Shown here in pieces: positions 1 through 5,463 of a stretch of DNA of 5,463 nucleotides. Source of the DNA: Nocardioidaceae bacterium. Its GTDB lineage: Bacteria > Actinomycetota > Actinomycetes > Propionibacteriales > Nocardioidaceae. The translations under genes were made by a program, and so were the position numbers. A model generated the notes under the pieces. It had not been told where the DNA came from and did not search any database. It was given only the letters and a program-made list of their open reading frames with translations. The stretch covers positions 1-5,463 of the forward strand of contig JAOPXA010000048.1 of assembly GCA_025965395.1 (NCBI GenBank), given 5' to 3'. Position 1 is the first letter of the stretch. The number at the start of each line of letters is the position of its first letter.

Positions 1-507
1 GTCTGCCTGATCGGCGCCCAAGGCGGCGGGTCCGGCAAGGCGTACGTCGAGGCCATTGGCGTCCGCTTGGGCGATCTTGGTGAGCGCATCGGCCACGTCG
101 GGCAAGTCATTCCAGCCGCTGGCACCCATGTTGAGCGGGATGATCGTCTGGAGGGCCTTGCCATCCTCGGACGGAATTGGCCCGACGATCTCCCTCTTGA
201 CGTGATCGACGTCCGCAAATGCCTTGGCGTCGGCAGCGGCCTTGGCGGTGTCTTGTGGCGTGATGCCGCCTTCGCGCACGTACAGCACGATCGCCGGAAT
301 CTCGTCGGAGTCGCGGAACGCACCTGACTTGTTGATGACCTGGGTCGACTCGGCGTTGCCAGGGAGCCACGACCCGATGTCGTTGTCCTCGACGTCGCCG
401 AGCTTGGCGCCCAGCGAGCCCATGATGCCCGTCAGGACGAGTGCCACGACCAGCACGACCCACTTGGTCCAGCGATGGGCAATCCAGCCGGCAATATGTC
501 GTGTCAT
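1..507 (-). CDS. MMPL/RND family transporter, N-terminal part (cut by window edge)
   Basis: This is the first 169 codons of a large membrane transporter; the stop codon lies outside the window. The protein begins MTRHIAGWIAHRWTKWVVL, with a short basic amphipathic segment followed by a hydrophobic helix at about residues 16-34. A periplasmic-type stretch follows, with a D-N-D-x-G-S-W-L-P-G-N-A-E-S-T segment at about residues 41-55. A first helix followed by a WLPGxAEST-like segment is characteristic of actinobacterial MMPL proteins (MmpL/YdfJ type), which export lipids or other hydrophobic compounds using the proton gradient. The remainder seen here (to residue 169) fits the first extracytoplasmic porter domain. 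Start choice: the ATG at 507 has a good GAGGAG ribosome site 5 bases upstream. It is divergent from folC. The substrate cannot be inferred. Family assignment is fairly secure, but catalytic transmembrane helices are not visible. Confidence 0.85.
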   Translation of the reverse strand, partial: MTRHIAGWIAHRWTKWVVLVVALVLTGIMGSLGAKLGDVEDNDIGSWLPGNAESTQVINKSGAFRDSDEIPAIVLYVREGGITPQDTAKAAADAKAFADVDHVKREIVGPIPSEDGKALQTIIPLNMGASGWNDLPDVADALTKIAQADANGLDVRLAGPAALGADQAD

Positions 508-632
508 GGTGGCTCCTCGATCGAACAGGCAAACGTGAAATCGTGTTGCAACCATCATGGCGGAACTCGCCGACAATTTCGATATCGGTGGTGACCCTGA
601 GCGAACCCTGACTTCCTGCGATACTGAACGCA
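508..632. other. Divergent intergenic region between the MMPL gene and folC
   Basis: This 125-bp region separates two divergent genes and must hold the folC promoter and the MMPL promoter or leader. It contains short perfect palindromes: GTTGCAAC at 545-552, CCATCATGG at 552-560 and CGATATCG at 580-587. They are too short to call operators from one sequence. No convincing minus-strand promoter for the MMPL gene was seen, although TTGCAA at about 546-551 is a weak -35-like match on that strand. No gene or RNA was identified. Confidence 0.5.
513..518 (-). promoter_or_regulatory. Ribosome binding site of the MMPL gene
   Basis: Read on the minus strand this is GAGGAG, separated by 5 bases from the ATG at 507. 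It fixes the start of the MMPL gene and contrasts with folC on the other side of the intergenic region, which has no such site. Confidence 0.7.
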
Positions 633-633
633 A
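597..633 (+). promoter_or_regulatory. Putative leaderless promoter of folC
   Basis: A -10-like hexamer GATACT (620-625, four of six matches to TATAAT) lies 17 bp after a weak -35-like CTGAGC (597-602, three of six). The -10 ends 7 bases before the A of the folC ATG, so the expected transcription start is at or next to that A. The in-frame TGA at 609-611 excludes any upstream start, and the short stretch between it and the ATG has no purine-rich ribosome site. Leaderless mRNAs are common in actinobacteria. This is a visual match only. Confidence 0.4.
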
Positions 634-1967
634 TGGAACCCACATACGCCGACGTCGAGCGATCGTTGCTAGGCCGCTGGCCCGAAACCAAGCTGGAGCC
701 ATCGCTCGACCGCATCCAGGCGTTGTGTCGCTTGATGGGTGACCCGCAAAACGCCTACCCCGTCGTCCATCTCACGGGCACCAACGGCAAGACGTCCACG
801 AGCCGCACGGTCGACCAGTTGCTCAGGACCCTCGGACTCCGCACCGGGCGTTTCACGAGCCCGCATCTCGAGTCGATGACCGAACGCATCGCGCTCGACG
901 GCGAGCAGTTGTCCGAGGAGTTGTTCGTCGAAGCCTTTGCCGACGTCGCGGCGTATGCGCAAGTGGTCGACGACACCGCCCAGCACCCGTTGTCGTTCTT
1001 CGAGATGCTCGTCGCCATGGCCTACGCAGCGTTCGCAGACGCGCCTGTCGACGCCGCCGTGATCGAGGTCGGCATGGGTGGTTCGTGGGACGCCACCAAC
1101 GTCGTCAACGCCCAGGTCGCCGTGATCACGCCCATCGGCGTCGACCACAGCCGGTATCTCGGCGACACGCCAGCCATCATCGCGGTTGAGAAGGCGGGCA
1201 TCATCAAGCCCGGTTCGCACGCGATCTTCGCGGCACAGGAGCCTGAGGTGCTCGAGGTGCTGATGGAGAGGGCCAACGCGGTTGGTGCCACGGTTTCGGT
1301 CGAGGGCGCCGATTTTGCCGTCTTGTCGCGCGTGCCCGCAGTCGGGGGGCAGTTGCTGAGCATTCAAGGTCTTTCGGCGCGGTATGACGACGTGTTCTTG
1401 CCGCTCTACGGAGAGCATCAAGCCCACAACGCCGCGTATGCGCTTGCGGCCGTCGAAGCGTTCATCGGCACCAAGGAGATCGCCGCCGACCTCGTGCTCG
1501 AAGCGTTTGCGCTGGCAACGTCTCCCGGTCGTCTCGAAGTCGTACGGCGCAGTCCCACCGTTGTGCTCGACGCAGCACACAACCCCCACGGTGCCACCGC
1601 ATCGATGGCAGCGGTCTCCGAGGCATTCAGCATGAGCCCGTTGATCGGCGTGGTCAGCGTGATGGCTGACAAGGATGTCGAGGCGATGCTGGAGATCTTC
1701 GAACCCGTCATGGCGCACATCATCTGCACCGAGAACAGCAGCAGTCGCTCGATGCCTGCCCGCGATCTCGCCGAGCTTGCCAACGACATCTTCGGCGAGG
1801 ATCGCGTCCACCTGGTCAAGCGGCTTGACAACGCGCTGGAGACGGCCATCGGCATGGCCGAGACCGCCGAAGGCTTCGAAGAGGCAATCGGTAGCGGGGG
1901 AGTCCTCGTGACCGGCTCGGTCGTCACCGTCGGTGAGGCACGTGTGTTGTTGGGCCGGTCCACGTAG
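633..1967 (+). CDS. folC: Bifunctional folylpolyglutamate synthase / dihydrofolate synthase
   Basis: FolC is a cytoplasmic ATP-dependent ligase. It joins L-glutamate to dihydropteroate and extends the glutamate tail of folates, so that they are retained and used as one-carbon cofactors. The 444-residue protein has the Mur-ligase-like layout. The P-loop TGTNGKTS is at residues 48-55, SPHL at 76-79, FFE at 122-124, and the ExGMGGxWDATN segment at about 145-156. TPIGVDH at 166-172 supplies the metal-site histidine region. EKAGIIK at 186-192 contains the lysine that is carbamylated in this family. The C-terminal domain has DAAHNPHG at 313-320. Length is normal for the family. The ATG at 633 is the only reasonable start, since an in-frame stop lies 24 bases upstream and the conserved N-terminal region follows directly. 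Its stop codon overlaps the next gene's start. In many actinobacteria valS lies just upstream; here the upstream neighbour is a divergent MMPL gene. Confidence 0.95.
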   Translation: MEPTYADVERSLLGRWPETKLEPSLDRIQALCRLMGDPQNAYPVVHLTGTNGKTSTSRTVDQLLRTLGLRTGRFTSPHLESMTERIALDGEQLSEELFVEAFADVAAYAQVVDDTAQHPLSFFEMLVAMAYAAFADAPVDAAVIEVGMGGSWDATNVVNAQVAVITPIGVDHSRYLGDTPAIIAVEKAGIIKPGSHAIFAAQEPEVLEVLMERANAVGATVSVEGADFAVLSRVPAVGGQLLSIQGLSARYDDVFLPLYGEHQAHNAAYALAAVEAFIGTKEIAADLVLEAFALATSPGRLEVVRRSPTVVLDAAHNPHGATASMAAVSEAFSMSPLIGVVSVMADKDVEAMLEIFEPVMAHIICTENSSSRSMPARDLAELANDIFGEDRVHLVKRLDNALETAIGMAETAEGFEEAIGSGGVLVTGSVVTVGEARVLLGRST

Positions 1968-2332
1968 TGCGGGGTATGTGCGCGGCGATCTTGACGCTCG
2001 AAGCGGTGATCTTGGCGCTCGCGGCCCCCGTGATGATCGCGGTCGAGGACGTCAACGTCGCGCTGGCACTGCTCATCTGCCTCGGCCTGGCAGTGCTATG
2101 CATCGTGACGGCTGGTTCCCTCCGCAGGCCGCAGGGCTACGCCATGGGCCACGCCATCCAGGTGGGTGCGGTGCTCATGGGGTTCCTCGTGCCGATCATG
2201 TTCTTTATCGGCGGGATGTTTGCCGCCCTTTGGTTGGGAGCGTTCTTCCTTGGTCGCAGGATCGAGGCAGACAAAGCACGTTGGGCGGCCGAAGCGGCCG
2301 CTGAGACTCCCGAGACGCCGCTTTCGGAGTGA
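1967..2332 (+). CDS. DUF4233 small membrane protein
   Basis: This is a 121-residue membrane protein recognised as the DUF4233 family, which commonly sits directly after folC in actinobacterial genomes. Its function is unknown. It begins RGMCAAILTLEAVILALA, the typical opening of the family. It has about four hydrophobic segments, roughly at residues 5-23, 27-48, 62-80 and 82-95 (the last two close together). These are followed by a charged, alanine- and glutamate-rich cytoplasmic-type tail from about residue 97. The GTG start shares one base with the folC stop (TAGTG), indicating translational coupling. An ATG three codons later (1976) is an alternative start that would lose only MRG. In many relatives ndk follows this gene; here a metallophosphoesterase follows instead. 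Family assignment is from remembered sequence pattern and gene order. Confidence 0.85.
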   Translation: MRGMCAAILTLEAVILALAAPVMIAVEDVNVALALLICLGLAVLCIVTAGSLRRPQGYAMGHAIQVGAVLMGFLVPIMFFIGGMFAALWLGAFFLGRRIEADKARWAAEAAAETPETPLSE

Positions 2333-2364
2333 CGCAGGTCACGTTCGCGACTACATTGGACGTA
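2329..2364 (+). promoter_or_regulatory. Putative leaderless promoter of the metallophosphoesterase gene
   Basis: A -35-like GTGACG (2329-2334, four of six matches to TTGACA) and a -10 TACATT (2352-2357, fits the actinobacterial TANNNT pattern) are separated by exactly 17 bp. The -10 ends 6 bases before the A of the ATG at 2364, which places the transcription start at that A. The -35 element overlaps the TGA stop of the DUF4233 gene. No ribosome binding site is seen before this ATG, which fits a leaderless transcript. This would give the last two genes of the cluster their own promoter. Confidence 0.5.
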
Positions 2365-3005
2365 TGGTCAAGGCACTGGTCGTCGCCGACGAGGTCGTGG
2401 AATCTTTCTACGGCGAGGGAGTCCTCCGCCTTGAGCCAGACATCGTCCTAGCCGCGGGCGATCTTCCGTGGGACTACCTCGAGTCGCTCGCGGCGTCTCT
2501 CGAGGTGCCGGTCGTCTTCGTGCCCGGCAACCACGACCCGGAGGCGTCGCCGACGCGGCCCCGCGGACTCATCAACGCCGACACACGCGTGGTCGATGTC
2601 ATGGGTCTGCGGATTGCGGGGCTCGGCGGTTGCGTGCGCTACAACCGTGGCCCGAATCAATACACCCAGCGGCAGTTCACTAAACGCGCGCGTCAGGTCG
2701 TGCGCGCGCTGCGGCGGTCGCCCGGGCCCGCGGGTGTCGACGTGCTCCTCACTCATGCGCCGCCCCTGGGGCTCGGTGACGATGTCGACCTTCCGCACGT
2801 CGGCATTGATGCCCTCCATGGCCTCCTGGAGCACCTCGAGCCGACCTGGCTCCTCCACGGTCACATTCATCCGTATGGGCAGCCGCGCCCCGACCGCCAC
2901 CGCGGGCGCACCACGATCCGCAATGTCGTGCCGTGGAAAGTGATCGAGATCGAGCCGCGCGGTCGGGTGAGCACGGCGCTTTCGCCTGGGCAAAGGTCGC
3001 AGTAG
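2364..3005 (+). CDS. Calcineurin-like metallophosphoesterase with variant first motif
   Basis: This 213-residue, probably cytoplasmic protein carries the metal-binding motifs of the calcineurin-like phosphoesterase superfamily in order. VADEV (residues 7-11) gives the first aspartate, D9. AGDLPWDYL (31-39) holds the GD motif with D33. GNHDPE (55-60) supplies N56 and H57. LLTHAPP (128-134) supplies H131, and LHGHIH (164-169) supplies the GHxH motif. The histidine of the usual first D-x-H motif is replaced: the order is D9-E10-V11. I recall this SDEV/ADEV form in a subgroup of small uncharacterised family members, so it is probably a genuine subtype and not decay. Such enzymes hydrolyse phosphomono- or phosphodiesters with two metal ions; the substrate here is unknown. 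The frame is open upstream into the DUF4233 gene, but the conserved fold starts at MVKALVVADE and a promoter sits just before it, so ATG 2364 is preferred. The next gene begins 4 bases after the stop. Confidence 0.87.
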   Translation: MVKALVVADEVVESFYGEGVLRLEPDIVLAAGDLPWDYLESLAASLEVPVVFVPGNHDPEASPTRPRGLINADTRVVDVMGLRIAGLGGCVRYNRGPNQYTQRQFTKRARQVVRALRRSPGPAGVDVLLTHAPPLGLGDDVDLPHVGIDALHGLLEHLEPTWLLHGHIHPYGQPRPDRHRGRTTIRNVVPWKVIEIEPRGRVSTALSPGQRSQ

Positions 3006-3009
3006 AGCC

Positions 3010-3861
3010 ATGCGAAACTCCGGATCACCACGCGTCGATGCCGAGAGCGACTTCCTGCGTTCGCGTCGGCACCAAGTCTTGTCCGGCCTCGCTGCTCGGC
3101 TGCGCAACGATACCGAGGACGTCATCCAGTCGATGTCGTTCGACGAGGTCGTGGAGGCGTTGGGACGCCGCGCAGAGAACTACGTCGGCACCAAAGTCAT
3201 ACCGCTCGACGCCATCGTGGGTTCGGTCGACAAAGTGCGCGACTTCGACCGGAGATTCCGGCCCACTTCTGCGCGCAGCCGCGAGCGTTGGGAGCGGCTG
3301 GCCCGAGCGAACAGAACCGGCGAGATCATCCCGCCGATCGACGTCTACCAGATCGGAGACTCCTACTTCGTCCGCGATGGGCATCACCGCGTCTCGGTCG
3401 CGCGGAGCCTCGGCGTCGACCTGATCGAAGCACGTGTGACGGCGATCGACACGTTCCTCACGCCAGTCGGCATCGGCGCGAGGTCCGATCTCGAGCTGAA
3501 GTATTGGCGGCGGCTCATGCTGCAGCGAGTGCCCTTCACGGGGGAGGCGCGGGCGGCCGTCGCGGTCGACGACCCCTTCGACTATGGCGTCGTCGCCGAG
3601 ACGGTAGAGGCCTGGGCAGCCCGAACCATGCATGCCGAAGGCGCATATTTCGACAAGGACACGATGGCGGCGCGCTGGTATGCCGAGGAGTTCAAGCCAG
3701 TCGTCGAGATGATCGAGGAAGCAGGAGTCAGGGGCGACGACGAGCGCCCGGCCGAGGCCTACCTGAGGGTTGCCGGCGAGCGTTACCGCCTCATCCGCGA
3801 GCACGAGTGGAACGCCGAGGTCATGGACGCTGTGACAAAGAAGCACAAGAAAAAGCGCTGA
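3010..3861 (+). CDS. ParB/sulfiredoxin-fold domain protein of unknown function
   Basis: This 283-residue protein has an N-terminal helical, arginine-rich segment (about 1-55) and then a ParB N-terminal-like domain (about 58-150). That domain contains GTKVIPLDAIVG, a R-R-F-R-P-T-S segment, IPPIDVYQIGDSYFVRDGHHR with D123-G-H-H-R127, and VARSLG. DGHHR is the phosphate/nucleotide-binding signature of the ParB/Srx superfamily. The C-terminal half (about 155-283) is mostly charged and helical, with RWYAEEFKPVVEMI (222-235), RVAGERYRLIREHEW (to W267), and a basic end T-K-K-H-K-K-K-R. It has no helix-turn-helix region that I can recognise and no parA neighbour, so it is unlikely to be the chromosome segregation ParB. 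Superfamily members include DNA-binding CTPases, nucleases, sulfiredoxin and small-molecule kinases of the SerK/SbnI type; the activity here cannot be decided. It begins 4 bases after the phosphoesterase stop and is probably co-transcribed with it. An AAAGG at 2992-2996 is a distant, weak ribosome site. Confidence 0.8.
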   Translation: MRNSGSPRVDAESDFLRSRRHQVLSGLAARLRNDTEDVIQSMSFDEVVEALGRRAENYVGTKVIPLDAIVGSVDKVRDFDRRFRPTSARSRERWERLARANRTGEIIPPIDVYQIGDSYFVRDGHHRVSVARSLGVDLIEARVTAIDTFLTPVGIGARSDLELKYWRRLMLQRVPFTGEARAAVAVDDPFDYGVVAETVEAWAARTMHAEGAYFDKDTMAARWYAEEFKPVVEMIEEAGVRGDDERPAEAYLRVAGERYRLIREHEWNAEVMDAVTKKHKKKR

Positions 3862-3899
3862 AGCGGCCTTCCGCAAGTTGAGCGGCCTTCCGCAGGTTG
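3862..3899 (+). repeat. Tandem duplication of a 19-bp unit
   Basis: AGCGGCCTTCCGCAAGTTG (3862-3880) is directly followed by a second copy (3881-3899) that differs only by A to G at the 15th base (3876 versus 3895). Each copy contains a small GCGG-CCTT-CCGC hairpin (3863-3874 and 3882-3893). The array starts immediately after the ParB-like gene's stop codon and its second copy runs into the palindromic element that follows. Confidence 0.85.
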
Positions 3900-3960
3900 A
3901 GCTTGTCGAAACCAGGGTGGTTTCGAGGCTTCGGCCGCGGGCGGCCTGCGCGCCTCAACC
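3895..3960. repeat. Palindromic intergenic repeat element (REP-like)
   Basis: The element is bounded by GGTTGA (3895-3900) and its inverse TCAACC (3955-3960). Inside is a perfect 8-bp hairpin, TCGAAACC (3906-3913), loop AGGGT, GGTTTCGA (3919-3926). A second GC-rich inverted pair, GGCCGC (3933-3938) and GCGGCC (3941-3946), lies further along. The pattern TTGAGCTTGTCGAAACC ... GGTTTCGA ... CTCAACC resembles dispersed repeats I know from actinobacterial intergenic regions. It lies between convergent genes. It may form a structure that ends or stabilises transcripts from both sides, but there is no T tract, so a classical intrinsic terminator is not supported. Confidence 0.65.
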
Positions 3961-3970
3961 AGCGGTGGGT

Positions 3971-5134
3971 CTACAGGCCGACCGTGAGATTGTCTCCCGA
4001 CGCGGGGTCGAACAGATGCATCTTGTCGGTGTCAATGAACAACATGGCGTCGTCGTCCTCTTTGACCGTGCTGGCCGCGTCCAAGGACACGACGAGCTGC
4101 GTGCGTAACGAGTCGCCATCGGCTTCACGGGCAAGCTCCCTGAGCTGGTCCCGTACCTTTGCCTCGGCCTCGTAGGGGACGTACGCGTACTGCTGGTCCC
4201 CCAGCCACTCCCGTACGTCGATGTGAGCCTTGAACGTCTGCGACTCGTCGACGGATCCGCTCTCGATGACCGAGACATCCTCGAAGTGCTCGGGCCGGAT
4301 CCCGGCCATCAGGAGGCCCTTGCCGGCCGTCTTCTTGGCCTTGTCGTCAGGGATCCTGAACGTACCGAATGGCAGGGTGACCTCGTTGCCCTCGACCGTG
4401 GCGGGGAGGAAGTTCATCGGCGGCGAGCCGATGAATCCGGCGACGAAGAGGTTGACGGGCTGTTCGTAGAGCTCGCGAGGTGTTGCGAGCTGCTGCAGCA
4501 CGCCACGCTTCATGACGGCGACCCGATCTCCGAGGGTCATGGCCTCGGTCTGGTCATGCGTCACGTAGACGGTCGTGATTCCGAGTCGCTTCTGCAGGCG
4601 GGCGATCTCGGTGCGCATCTGGCCGCGGAGCTTGGCGTCAAGGTTGGAAAGTGGCTCGTCGAACAAAAAGGCCTTTGCTTCCCGCACGATGGCCCGGCCC
4701 ATGGCCACGCGCTGGCGTTGGCCTCCCGACAAGTTGGCGGGCCTGCGCTGCAGGTGCTCGTCGAGGTCAAGCGTCTTGCTGGCCTCGCGAACCTTCTCGT
4801 CGATCTCCTTCTCGCTCGCCTTGGCGAGGCGCAACGGGAACGCGATGTTCTCGTAGACCGTGAGATGCGGGTAGAGCGCGTAGTTCTGAAACACCATCGA
4901 GAGGTTGCGGTCGCGGGGTGCGAGGTCGTTGACGCGTTCGCCGCCTATCACCATGTCGCCCGAGGTGATGTCCTCCAGGCCGACGATCATACGTAGCAGC
5001 GTCGACTTGCCGCAGCCGGATGGCCCGACCAGGATCATGAACTCGCCGTCCGCGACGTCGATGCTGACGTCGTTGACCGCGGGGAAGCCGTCTCCATACT
5101 TCTTGACGATGTTCTTCATCTCGATGGCAGCCAT
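3971..5134 (-). CDS. ugpC: Carbohydrate ABC importer ATPase, UgpC/MsmK/MalK type
   Basis: This is the cytoplasmic nucleotide-binding subunit of a sugar-type ABC importer; it hydrolyses ATP to drive uptake. The 387-residue protein is of normal family length. The Walker A motif GPSGCGKST is at residues 37-45, the Q-loop glutamine is Q83 in VFQNYALYPH, and the signature LSGGQRQR is at 135-142. Walker B ends in D159-E160, the D-loop SNLD is at 163-166, and the switch histidine is H193. Residues from about 240 to the end form the MalK-like regulatory TOBE/OB region, with a GIRPEHF segment. All catalytic residues are present. The ATG at 5134 has GAAGGG (minus strand, 5143-5148) 8 bases upstream and lies 4 bases after the permease stop, so the genes form one operon. 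The symbol follows common usage for this family. The substrate (glycerol phosphate, maltose, trehalose or another sugar) cannot be told from the ATPase, and such ATPases often serve several importers. Confidence 0.93.
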   Translation of the reverse strand: MAAIEMKNIVKKYGDGFPAVNDVSIDVADGEFMILVGPSGCGKSTLLRMIVGLEDITSGDMVIGGERVNDLAPRDRNLSMVFQNYALYPHLTVYENIAFPLRLAKASEKEIDEKVREASKTLDLDEHLQRRPANLSGGQRQRVAMGRAIVREAKAFLFDEPLSNLDAKLRGQMRTEIARLQKRLGITTVYVTHDQTEAMTLGDRVAVMKRGVLQQLATPRELYEQPVNLFVAGFIGSPPMNFLPATVEGNEVTLPFGTFRIPDDKAKKTAGKGLLMAGIRPEHFEDVSVIESGSVDESQTFKAHIDVREWLGDQQYAYVPYEAEAKVRDQLRELAREADGDSLRTQLVVSLDAASTVKEDDDAMLFIDTDKMHLFDPASGDNLTVGL

Positions 5135-5138
5135 AGGA

Positions 5139-5463
5139 TCAACCCTTCACTGCGCCGGCGGTGAGGCCGGCGACAATCTTGCGCTGGAAAAACAGGACGA
5201 GGATGACGATCGGCACCGTGGCAATGACGGCACCCGCCGCCAGCAGGGATGCTGGTCGGTTGAACGGGTCAGCGCCGACGAAGAACGACAGTGCGGCAGG
5301 TATGGGTCGCGCGTTCTCTGTCGACGTCATGGAGATGCCGAAGACGACGTCGTTCCACGCGAAGAAGAATGTCAGGATGGCCGCGGTGAAACCGCCGGGG
5401 GCGGCCAACGGCACGATGACCTTCCGGAATGCCTGCCACGACGTTGCCCCATCGACCTGGGCT
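5139..5463 (-). CDS. Carbohydrate ABC transporter permease, MalG/UgpE type, C-terminal part
   Basis: Only the last 107 codons and the stop are present; the 5' end lies beyond the right edge. The frame is open to the edge and begins AQVDGATSWQAFRKVIVPLA, which is most of the EAA coupling loop (consensus EAAxxDGAxxxxxFxxIxxP) that docks into the ATPase. A hydrophobic helix with FFFAWNDVVFG follows, as in MalG-type permeases. Then comes a short extracytoplasmic stretch with FFVGADPFNRP, and a final helix ending in FFQRKIVAGLTAGAVKG. This C-terminus is the hallmark of the MalG/UgpE class (binding-protein-dependent transport, inner membrane component). The protein forms a heterodimeric membrane channel with a MalF-like partner, expected upstream outside the window. 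Its TGA ends 4 bases before the ATPase gene's ATG, and the ATPase ribosome site lies inside its last codons. Start codons inside the window would split the EAA loop and are not real starts. Confidence 0.93.
   Translation of the reverse strand, partial: AQVDGATSWQAFRKVIVPLAAPGGFTAAILTFFFAWNDVVFGISMTSTENARPIPAALSFFVGADPFNRPASLLAAGAVIATVPIVILVLFFQRKIVAGLTAGAVKG
5143..5148 (-). promoter_or_regulatory. Ribosome binding site of the ATPase gene, inside the permease end
   Basis: Read on the minus strand this is GAAGGG, 8 bases before the ATG at 5134. It overlaps the final codons of the permease gene, which ties translation of the two subunits together. Confidence 0.65.

Noticed and set aside
107..715. 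Open frame on the minus strand spanning the MMPL start, the intergenic region and the folC start
   Set aside because: It is out of frame with the MMPL protein, overlaps two real genes and has a low-complexity Arg/Gly-rich product.
669..1811. Long open frame on the minus strand (380 codons) opposite folC
   Set aside because: It lies wholly antisense to a complete, motif-verified folC. Its product is a histidine- and arginine-rich low-complexity sequence typical of the reverse frame of GC-rich genes.
2166..2363. Upstream extension of the metallophosphoesterase to a start at 2166
   Set aside because: The extension lies inside the DUF4233 gene in another frame, reads as an arginine/proline-rich shadow, and is not part of the fold, which begins at the ATG at 2364.
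3010..3861. Chromosome partitioning ParB
   Set aside because: There is no parA neighbour, no recognisable helix-turn-helix and no parS-like site nearby, and the motif is DGHHR where segregation ParB has GERRxRA.
3025..3876. Minus-strand open frame (283 codons) opposite the ParB-like gene
   Set aside because: The plus-strand frame carries the DGHHR domain and fits the operon spacing. The reverse frame shows no domain signature.
3906..3926. Intrinsic terminator at the 8-bp hairpin
   Set aside because: The hairpin is clear, but neither strand has a following T tract. It is recorded as part of a repeat element instead.
4223..4996. Plus-strand open frame (257 codons) opposite the ABC ATPase gene
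   Set aside because: The minus-strand frame holds all ABC ATPase motifs. This is a GC-rich shadow frame.
1..5463. tRNA, rRNA, CRISPR array, insertion sequence, toxin-antitoxin or phage genes
   Set aside because: Nothing in either strand resembles these. Almost all the sequence is accounted for by the seven genes and two short intergenic regions.

Overview
The window looks like chromosomal DNA from a GC-rich actinobacterium. The evidence is the codon use with G or C at third positions, the adjacent folC and DUF4233 genes (a pairing typical of Actinomycetota), an actinobacterial-type MMPL protein, and an intergenic TTGAGCTTGTCGAAACC-type palindromic repeat of the kind I associate with Nocardioidaceae and related families. 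Nocardioides or Aeromicrobium relatives are my best guess, but genus placement is inference.

Layout: (1) 1-507, minus strand, the N-terminal 169 residues of an MMPL/RND-type membrane transporter that runs off the left edge. (2) 508-632, a divergent intergenic region. (3) 633-3861, four plus-strand genes packed almost without gaps: folC (folate biosynthesis), a small DUF4233 membrane protein, a small calcineurin-like metallophosphoesterase, and a ParB/sulfiredoxin-fold protein of unknown function. (4) 3862-3970, a convergent intergenic region containing a tandem 19-bp duplication and a palindromic repeat element. (5) 3971-5463, minus strand, the end of a carbohydrate ABC importer operon: a partial MalG-type permease running off the right edge, then a UgpC/MsmK-type ATPase.

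The folC block probably works as a housekeeping unit. FolC adds glutamate to folates, DUF4233 is its usual actinobacterial neighbour, and the two downstream genes may be co-transcribed. Both folC and the metallophosphoesterase gene have promoter-like hexamers placed so that transcription would begin at or next to the A of the ATG, which suggests leaderless mRNAs. In the ABC operon the permease supplies the EAA coupling loop and the ATPase the nucleotide-binding domain; the binding protein and the second permease would lie beyond the right edge.

I see no mobile element, CRISPR array, RNA gene or obvious defence system. The least explained parts are the ParB-like protein paired with the variant phosphoesterase, and the composite repeat. 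Nothing here clearly supports a new biological system.
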